This document shows positions 57,750 to 64,000 of a DNA stretch of 64,000 nucleotides, one piece after another; the stretch's first letter is position 1, and each line of letters opens with the position of its first letter. Source of the DNA: Dehalococcoidia bacterium (GTDB taxonomy: Bacteria; Chloroflexota; Dehalococcoidia; SZUA-161); assembly GCA_014874385.1 (NCBI GenBank), contig JACWAE010000039.1, forward strand, positions 1-64,000, read 5' to 3'. The translations under genes and the position numbers were made by a program. The notes beneath the pieces are model-generated. The model saw only the letters and a list, made by a program, of their open reading frames with translations, did no database searches and was not told the origin of the DNA.

Positions 57750-59216
57750 TTAGAACTGAGCGCGGTGAGTAAACCAGTAGTCGCGCACAATATTGAACAG
57801 GTTCATGCCGGATTCCACACACATGTGATTGCCGAAACCTGAGCTTCCGGCATCGGCGCCGACGTAGAAAAGACCTCCCACAGGGGCTTTGGGAGATGGT
57901 TTCAGGTTGCCGCACTGCCCTACTATCTGGCCGAGACCGATGCACTCTCCACCTGTGCCGGGAACTACCGAGTCCCTCGACAGGCGGGATATCTGTGCCG
58001 GCCCGTAGTACTCTTTCTCCTCAATGTACTTAAAGACATCGGGCCACAGCCTGGCAATCTCTGCCTCGACTTTGTCCAAGTAGTGCTTGATTTTCGTCCT
58101 GGGGTCGGCAGGGCATGTGATGCCCGTATAGACGAGTTGCTTGCCTGGGGGCGCCATACCCGGGTACAACGAATTCGTGGACATGAAGATATACATCTGC
58201 TTGGGCATCTCGCCGGTCTCGGCCCTTAGATGCTCTTCCAGGGAAGTTACGGTGTTGTCGGAACAATAAACGTACATGAAGCAATCCAGCACAGGCTTGC
58301 TCAAGAAATACCTCGCTCCGGCGAAACCGAGGCTGGGGACTAAGTCTCTTACATAGTTCACATAGCTTTTATCGAAATGCTCCTCGCCCACCAGCTTGAG
58401 CACTGTAGGCTGGATGCCGGCATTGGATACCACGATAGGCGCCTGGAAAGACCCCTTGTTAGTGATTACTCCTTTAACCCGGCCGTTCTCCACCGCAATG
58501 CGCTCGACTTTCGTTCGCATAAGGAGGTCGCCGCCGTATGACTGCATAACCCTGGCTATGGCCCCGTACAGTCTGCCGAAGCCGCCCGATGGGTAGAGGC
58601 CACCGCCCTGAGTGTTATTCTGCTGAAAGACTTTTATGAACTCCGAGGCGCACGCAATAGGTCCGGCGACTTCGAGAGTGCCCTCGCTTTGCAGGGTGGC
58701 GAGCATAGAATAGAGAGAGCGTGGTATTTGATAGCGATCGAGGAATTGCACGACACTGACTTCGTCCAGCAGGTTTTGGTCGTGGCGTGACATGCCCAGT
58801 ATATCGGTAAAGAGCCGCATGACTTCCGGCATATCGGCATCAGTGACGCCAAGCATGTTGAATAAATCTTGCGGGTCTACCGGTTTCCCACCTCCGGGAA
58901 GCACTAAATTCTTTATCTCGCCGGAGGGCGTCTCATAGAACATGCGGCCCATAGGGTCGGGCGCTATCAGCTCTATTTCGTTCTCCAGTCCCAGTATCCT
59001 GAGCAACGAGTGGATTTCTGTGTTGCTGGACGGGCACGCTGCGATGGGCCAGTACTCATAACGGAATCCATTCTTGGCAACAGTCATCGCCTTGCCGCCG
59101 ACCTGGGCATTTTTGTCTATTAGGAGGGTTTTAAGACCCCACTTGGCGAGCAGGGCTCCGCAAGTCACTCCGCCGGGGCCTGCTCCGATCACGATTACAT
59201 CATAATTCTTTGCCAA
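57750..59216 (-). CDS. FAD-dependent oxidoreductase, phytoene desaturase-like
   Basis: YDVIVIGAGPGGVTCGALLAKWGLKTLLIDKNAQVGGKAM; GLFYVGADAGSSGFGN. Confidence 0.9.
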   Translation of the reverse strand: MAKNYDVIVIGAGPGGVTCGALLAKWGLKTLLIDKNAQVGGKAMTVAKNGFRYEYWPIAACPSSNTEIHSLLRILGLENEIELIAPDPMGRMFYETPSGEIKNLVLPGGGKPVDPQDLFNMLGVTDADMPEVMRLFTDILGMSRHDQNLLDEVSVVQFLDRYQIPRSLYSMLATLQSEGTLEVAGPIACASEFIKVFQQNNTQGGGLYPSGGFGRLYGAIARVMQSYGGDLLMRTKVERIAVENGRVKGVITNKGSFQAPIVVSNAGIQPTVLKLVGEEHFDKSYVNYVRDLVPSLGFAGARYFLSKPVLDCFMYVYCSDNTVTSLEEHLRAETGEMPKQMYIFMSTNSLYPGMAPPGKQLVYTGITCPADPRTKIKHYLDKVEAEIARLWPDVFKYIEEKEYYGPAQISRLSRDSVVPGTGGECIGLGQIVGQCGNLKPSPKAPVGGLFYVGADAGSSGFGNHMCVESGMNLFNIVRDYWFTHRAQF

Positions 59217-59264
59217 TTTCCTCCTCCTTCAATAGTAATACAGAAAATATTGTTGCTTATTTCT

Positions 59265-59840
59265 TCAATCCTCAATTTTGAATTCCCACTGGCAGCAGGT
59301 GTCATCTTTGCTCTTTCGTGGAGGTAGCTTTAGCCCTTTGCATTTCATTTTGGGATTAAAGTATTGGCAAATCGCAACGAAGGCCCGTTCCTCTACGCCG
59401 CCCGGCCCGCAAAGGCTGTTTATATCCTTGATATTCCCTTTTCTCTCAAAATAGAACAGGGAAGGACATCTAGTGAAGGTCATTATGGCATGGTTGTTGT
59501 TTTTGATTTCATAGTTGCATTCGTACAGTCCCTCTCGGGCGCCGTCCGGGGCAAACTGGCAGTACTTCAGCATGGTGACTACATCGTTCCCCTGAATATT
59601 CAGGGCCTGCGTTACCAGCGGGAGTGAGAACTTGCTTAACATCCTTTCATAAACATCTGCATCCAGTTTAAACGCATCTTCTGTACTCATTCTTTCCCGG
59701 TTCATGGTGTTCCACATCCCCATCAGTCCTACAAAGCTGAGCTGATAGCTTTTGATTAATCGGATGAGCGCCTCTTTGGAAAAGTCCTCGAACCTCAAAT
59801 CTGTATTGTACTTACCGCTGTAATCTTTAAGCTCTTTCAT
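59265..59840 (-). CDS. Hypothetical protein (possibly DUF6125-like)
   Basis: MKELKDYSGKYNTDLRFEDFSKEALIRLIKSYQ; several conserved-looking Cys. Confidence 0.5.
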   Translation of the reverse strand: MKELKDYSGKYNTDLRFEDFSKEALIRLIKSYQLSFVGLMGMWNTMNRERMSTEDAFKLDADVYERMLSKFSLPLVTQALNIQGNDVVTMLKYCQFAPDGAREGLYECNYEIKNNNHAIMTFTRCPSLFYFERKGNIKDINSLCGPGGVEERAFVAICQYFNPKMKCKGLKLPPRKSKDDTCCQWEFKIED

Positions 59841-60035
59841 AAACAGTCCTCCCTATGAAAAGTTAAATTGCACCGGGGCTGAATAATACCGAATGATAAC
59901 GAGAGGGCTATATTTATAGCCTAATCTCGGCCTCAAGTGTTTCCAGGTGGAAAGGCGTGCTTCCAAAGCTCAATTCGAAAGCTTTGGCTCGGCGAAAATA
60001 GAAATGAAGGCCTTCGCTGAGCGTAAAGTCCATGT

Positions 60036-60470
60036 CTACTTCTTCTTTATCGGTCTGAACCAGGGGAGCGACCATTCATCGTTTATGGGCACGAAGACCA
60101 CTTCAACAGGCATACCAAAATAAAGGTCTTCGGGTTTGCCTTCGGCCATATTGGATATGAAACGGACCCCCTTCTCTTCCATGTCTACGAGGACAACTTC
60201 GAAGGGGACTCTGTAAAGCGGGTGTACTTCTCTGGTGAAAACGACCCAGCTATATATCTTCCCTTTTCCGCTAGATTCCACCCATTCCAGGTCATAGCTG
60301 TGGCATTTGTGACACATAGGACGCGGCGGATGAAGAAACTCTTTGCAGTTTTTACATCTCTGGAAGACCAGCCTTTTCTGTTTGATAGCCTGCCAGAAAC
60401 CATCTTCGAAGGATTCAGCGACCGGCTCATAAAAGTACTGCAAATATCTTTTATTCAATTCTAGAGCCAT
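60036..60470 (-). CDS. Zn-ribbon/OB-fold (DUF35) protein
   Basis: CKNCKEFLHPPRPMCHKCHSYDLEWVESSGKGKIYSWVVF. Confidence 0.92.
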   Translation of the reverse strand: MALELNKRYLQYFYEPVAESFEDGFWQAIKQKRLVFQRCKNCKEFLHPPRPMCHKCHSYDLEWVESSGKGKIYSWVVFTREVHPLYRVPFEVVLVDMEEKGVRFISNMAEGKPEDLYFGMPVEVVFVPINDEWSLPWFRPIKKK

Positions 60471-60473
60471 TTT

Positions 60474-61649
60474 CTACCTCCCTTGCCCTAAGATGAGAGC
60501 GCTTGTTGGGACACCGAGTCCGCCCGTGACCAGGACATGCTCCACCTTTTTGATTTGCGTTATGGCTGTGCCTCTGATCTGCCTCACACCCTCGGCAATC
60601 ATGTTCATTCCGTGTATATAGGCCTCGGATAGCATGCCACCAGATGTATTGATGGGCAGCTCTCCAGTCGGCCGAATCCTGTCGCCTCCTTCACAGAAGG
60701 GGCCCCCTTCGCCAACTTTGACAAATCCCAACGCCTCCATCTGCATGGGCACCAGGGAGGTGAAGGCATCGTAGAACTGAACCACATCCATGTGTTTCGG
60801 TGTTAGCCCTGTTTGTTTCCAGAGCTCTTTTCCGGCCTCTTCCATTTCCGGGATCCCGATGTTTTCCCGGTAGTAGCTGGTCATACAGTACGAGTCCCAC
60901 CCAGTGGCCTCGGTAGCGCCTACGATATATGCCGGTTTTTGCCTTAGATGTTTGGCCCTATCAGGAGTCGTTACTATCAGCGCAACTGACCCATCGTTTT
61001 CCAGACAGGTGTCATTCATACGAAACGGGTCGCACAGCATGGGCGACTTGTAGTAGTCCTCCATCGTCATAGGTCTGCCGTAAAAGATGGCCCTGGGATT
61101 TCGGACAGCGTTTTCTCTGCAGACGATAGCGACCCAACCCAGTTGGTCATTAGTGGCCCCTGTCTCGTGCATCCACCTCCGAGTGAACATTGCGACCCAC
61201 GAGGTCGGACTGGCGAATCCAAAAGGCATGGTGTAGCTCCAGTGAGCGTCAATCGGTATCCTGGTCGGGCGGCCGTAGCGCACCGTCCCACTGGCTGGTT
61301 TCAAAGAGCGGAAGCACAGAACATAGTCAGCCATTCCGTTCGACACCGCCAATGCGGCATGCAGGACTGTGGCACAACAGGCGCCACCTCCCCACGGAGC
61401 CTCGACAAAGTACCGCAGATTGCGAATGGCCAGACAGCGGGCGACATCTGTCTCGGTAGTATACTCTGTGCAGTTCTGTCCGGCGGTACCAAACTTCACT
61501 GCTCCGTCGATCTGCTCAGGCTTGATTCCTGCGTCTTGGCACGCTGCCATTGACGCATCAACAGCCATATGGATCTCGCTGCGCCCGCTGACCCTCGAGA
61601 ATTCGGTTGAACCTATACCCACTATGCAGGCCTTGTTTTTCATTGTCAT
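60474..61649 (-). CDS. Thiolase-like protein (Ltp2/lipid-transfer-protein type)
   Basis: ACIVGIGSTEFSRVSGRS; INTSGGMLSEAYIHGMNMIAEGVRQIRG; adjacent to DUF35. Confidence 0.88.
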   Translation of the reverse strand: MTMKNKACIVGIGSTEFSRVSGRSEIHMAVDASMAACQDAGIKPEQIDGAVKFGTAGQNCTEYTTETDVARCLAIRNLRYFVEAPWGGGACCATVLHAALAVSNGMADYVLCFRSLKPASGTVRYGRPTRIPIDAHWSYTMPFGFASPTSWVAMFTRRWMHETGATNDQLGWVAIVCRENAVRNPRAIFYGRPMTMEDYYKSPMLCDPFRMNDTCLENDGSVALIVTTPDRAKHLRQKPAYIVGATEATGWDSYCMTSYYRENIGIPEMEEAGKELWKQTGLTPKHMDVVQFYDAFTSLVPMQMEALGFVKVGEGGPFCEGGDRIRPTGELPINTSGGMLSEAYIHGMNMIAEGVRQIRGTAITQIKKVEHVLVTGGLGVPTSALILGQGR

Positions 61650-61662
61650 TTTCTAACCCTCT

Positions 61663-62121
61663 CTAACCTTTTGTTGGCAGAGCCATAACGGCTGTTCCCA
61701 CAACGTGGGGACCCATGCTATTGTCTCCAGATATGGTAAGTTCAATCAGATGGTCTTTCCCATCCTTATATTTCTTAGTAATTCTTGCGTTCATAGCCAT
61801 CTTGTTGCCGGGGGTCGGGAAATTGGGTACCTGAAGGCCAATGTTCATCTTCCTCAATTCAGCCTCAGTCCCGGCCCACTGCTCCAGGTATGTAGCCATG
61901 AGTCCATTAGAGGTCAAAATGTTCATAAAGATATCCGGTGCTCCTTTTCCCTGCGCGAAGTCTCTACTATGATGCACCGGCATAAAGTCGTGCGAAGCCC
62001 ATATGGCACCGGCGATTATAAGCGTCGTATCTATAGCTCGCGATTTTTCGGGCAGGTCCTGTCCAACCTTGACATCTTCCCAGTAAATATTCTTTAATTC
62101 CTTTGCTGTTTTCTTTGCCAT
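61663..62121 (-). CDS. MaoC-like hotdog dehydratase
   Basis: YWEDVKVGQDLPEKSRAIDTTLIIAGAIWASHDFMPVHHSRDFAQ. Confidence 0.82.
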   Translation of the reverse strand: MAKKTAKELKNIYWEDVKVGQDLPEKSRAIDTTLIIAGAIWASHDFMPVHHSRDFAQGKGAPDIFMNILTSNGLMATYLEQWAGTEAELRKMNIGLQVPNFPTPGNKMAMNARITKKYKDGKDHLIELTISGDNSMGPHVVGTAVMALPTKG

Positions 62122-62141
62122 GTTATCCTCCTCTTCCTGAT

Positions 62142-62750
62142 TTAGCCCTCATACAGATGGCGCGTAGTTGCGGGCGGCTTATATTTGAGTATTCTGAACG
62201 TTTCCCTGCATACCTCTTCATTTTTCTGGTTTACAAACGTATACAAGATATCAACGTAGCGTCCAACTCCCTGACGTGTGAAACTGTCATATTTGGCCAC
62301 GTAGCCAACTGTGATTTTGGTGCGGATGACGTCACCCGGTCTTATTGGCTTCAGGTATGTTTGCTCTTGTGCCGTAGCAACAACGCCAGTGTAGCCTTCT
62401 TCATCCAGGATGCCCGTTACCTGGTTATGCGGGTCCTCCATGAAAGGCGTCTTTTCTTCGACAAATCGCTGCAATGCGTAGTATAAGTCGTCCAACGACC
62501 ATGTCTGCACCATTGCCGGAGGGGCTATGATTCCTTTATATTTGCTTTTTTGGGCAAATTCTTCATCTGCATACAGCGGATTGGGGTCCTGCATAACTTC
62601 GCACCAGTGTCTGATATCCGATTGAGTCACTATGTCATGCGGGTCGTGATATGGTGATAACTTCCCTATCAGGTGAGCCACCCTCGAATAATCCAGTGTT
62701 TTTTCAGGAGGACCTGAGAAGGGTTTTACCCTGTCGTTTTCTTTTCCCAT
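62142..62750 (-). CDS. FAS1-like/MaoC hotdog dehydratase domain protein
   Basis: SDIRHWCEVMQDPNPLYADEEFAQKSKYKGIIAPPAMVQTW...YLKPIRPGDVIRTK. Confidence 0.85.
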   Translation of the reverse strand: MGKENDRVKPFSGPPEKTLDYSRVAHLIGKLSPYHDPHDIVTQSDIRHWCEVMQDPNPLYADEEFAQKSKYKGIIAPPAMVQTWSLDDLYYALQRFVEEKTPFMEDPHNQVTGILDEEGYTGVVATAQEQTYLKPIRPGDVIRTKITVGYVAKYDSFTRQGVGRYVDILYTFVNQKNEEVCRETFRILKYKPPATTRHLYEG

Positions 62751-62781
62751 GACAAATGCAACCTCCTTGGTAATTTGCCCA

Positions 62782-63264
62782 TTACTGTTTCAGCGCCATT
62801 TTTTGCAGCGCAAGGATTGTGTAGCTCTGCTTGCTGACCGTCTCCCCTTTCTGATTGGAAAACGTGTAGTTCAGGACGACCTTGTATCCTATTCCCATCT
62901 TCGTCTTTTCCTCGGCTGATGACACACTGGCAACCTTGACCTTGTAGCTTAAGGTGTCACCGAGGCGTACTGGCTTAAGATACTGCTGGTCAAGGCTGAT
63001 GCCAAGGGCTAGGCCATAACCCAAATCTTCCAGCAGTTTCAATACCTGCTGGTGAGGCTCAGTGGCCTCCACCCTCTTCGGCCATAGCGGGTCCATCGTC
63101 CAGGCTATTAGCATGGGCGCGGGAGCCTCTTTAGTGTTCCAGGAATCCTTTTTCCCCTCCATCAGTTCGCGCCAGTGCCTGATATCAGATGTGCTTACCA
63201 CATCGAGAGCCTGCATGATACTTGATTCTTTACCGATAAAACCTTTCACCTGACTTGAGTTCAT
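62782..63264 (-). CDS. FAS1-like hotdog protein
   Basis: SDIRHWRELMEGKKDSWNTKEAPAPMLIAWTMDPLW...QQYLKPVRLGDTLSYKVK. Confidence 0.8.
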   Translation of the reverse strand: MNSSQVKGFIGKESSIMQALDVVSTSDIRHWRELMEGKKDSWNTKEAPAPMLIAWTMDPLWPKRVEATEPHQQVLKLLEDLGYGLALGISLDQQYLKPVRLGDTLSYKVKVASVSSAEEKTKMGIGYKVVLNYTFSNQKGETVSKQSYTILALQKMALKQ

Positions 63265-63285
63265 ACTCTACCTCCTTTCTGCAAT

Positions 63286-64000
63286 CTACATAGCTCTTGG
63301 CATGCCCAGGCCAGCTATCGCTATGATATTCCTTTGAATCTCCAGAGCGCCCCCACCGAAGATGAGCACAATATCCATTCTCAGCGCATGTTCCACCTTT
63401 CCTTTGAGTGGGGCCCACTTGGAACCCATCTGCAATTGCCCGAACTGGCCCATGATGTGCAGTAAAGAACTATTAAGCCGCTGATTCAACTCTACACCGT
63501 AGACCTTGATCATGGATGATTCCGCATACACGAGTGCGTCCCTGGTTATCAACCAGACCACATAGTAGTTGAGCATTTTGAGGACTTCCAATTCCATCAT
63601 CAGCTCAGTGAACTTCTGCCTGACCCAGGGTCGTTCAATGATGGGTTTGCCATCACAATATGTCTCTTTCGCCCACTGAATAGTTTGCTCAAGATTCCGC
63701 CTCATCGGGGCTGAAGGGACAAGCGCTATGCGTTCGAAGCTCAGTTGCGTTGTCATGTATTTCCAGCCTTTGTTCTCCTCGCCAATAAGACAATCCTTAG
63801 GAACCCGAACATTGTCAAAGAAAACCTGGTTTGTTCTTTCCCCACCCATGGTCATAATGGGTTTAATGGAAATGCCAGGGGTATTCATGGGCAGCACGAA
63901 GACGGAAATTCCCCTATGTTTGGGGACTTCAGTATTGGTTCTGGCAGCCAGCCATATATAGTCGGCAAAGTCCGCATTAGTAATGAAGACTTTCTGACCA
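63286..64000 (-). CDS. Acyl-CoA dehydrogenase (runs off window end)
   Basis: MNTPGISIKPIMTMGGERTNQVFFDNVRVPKDCLIGEENKGWKYM; frame remains open to 64000 (GQKVFITNADFADYIWLAARTNTEVPKHRGISVFVL). Confidence 0.92.
   Translation of the reverse strand, partial: GQKVFITNADFADYIWLAARTNTEVPKHRGISVFVLPMNTPGISIKPIMTMGGERTNQVFFDNVRVPKDCLIGEENKGWKYMTTQLSFERIALVPSAPMRRNLEQTIQWAKETYCDGKPIIERPWVRQKFTELMMELEVLKMLNYYVVWLITRDALVYAESSMIKVYGVELNQRLNSSLLHIMGQFGQLQMGSKWAPLKGKVEHALRMDIVLIFGGGALEIQRNIIAIAGLGMPRAM

Noticed and set aside
1-64000. CRISPR arrays, rRNA genes, known riboswitches
   Set aside because: No regularly spaced direct repeats, rRNA-like sequence or riboswitch motif was recognised by eye; covariance-model searches were not possible.

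Overview
Bacterial, gene-dense chromosomal window. The CoA, C1 and H2 gene content looks Dehalococcoidia/Chloroflexota-like, but taxonomy is only an inference. Main blocks: (i) 0-11 kb: dispersed repeats, radical SAM/SPASM protein, acyl-CoA dehydrogenase, two CaiB-type CoA-transferases, YjbQ and cysteine desulfurase. (ii) 11.4-27.5 kb: tRNA-Asp(GTC) with a serine-recombinase remnant running into its 3' end, a second exact 19-bp copy of the tRNA 3' end at 27332 followed by a second recombinase remnant, and between them a fatty-acid/CoA cargo (SCP2, two DUF2148 proteins, CoA ligase, ACAD, thiolase, SDR, two CaiB). (iii) 27.7-34.3 kb: branched-chain amino acid type ABC transporter split onto both strands, plus an acyl-CoA ligase. 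(iv) 35.1-38.2 kb: four-subunit 2-oxoacid:ferredoxin oxidoreductase and an ACT protein. (v) 38.4-41.6 kb: IS3 fragments flanking a small divergent module (PemK/MazF-like toxin + XRE-ImmA/IrrE peptidase; HTH protein + UDG-like protein) with consensus-grade divergent promoters. (vi) 41.6-45.8 kb: DegV, GlgB, GNAT and gene fragments fused at a scar. (vii) 45.9-53.5 kb: a tandem DsrC/TusE-like protein divergent from a cytosolic [NiFe] hydrogenase - MetV - cNMP-domain histidine kinase - MetF - two response regulators cluster. (viii) 54-64 kb: a one-strand cluster of FAD-dependent desaturase-like proteins, DUF35, an Ltp2-like thiolase homolog, hotdog dehydratases and an ACAD. The strongest candidates for new biology are the hydrogenase/MetVF/two-component/tandem-DsrC locus, the tandem tRNA-Asp islands and the XRE-ImmA/PemK/UDG module. 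All family assignments were made by eye from motifs; no searches were run.
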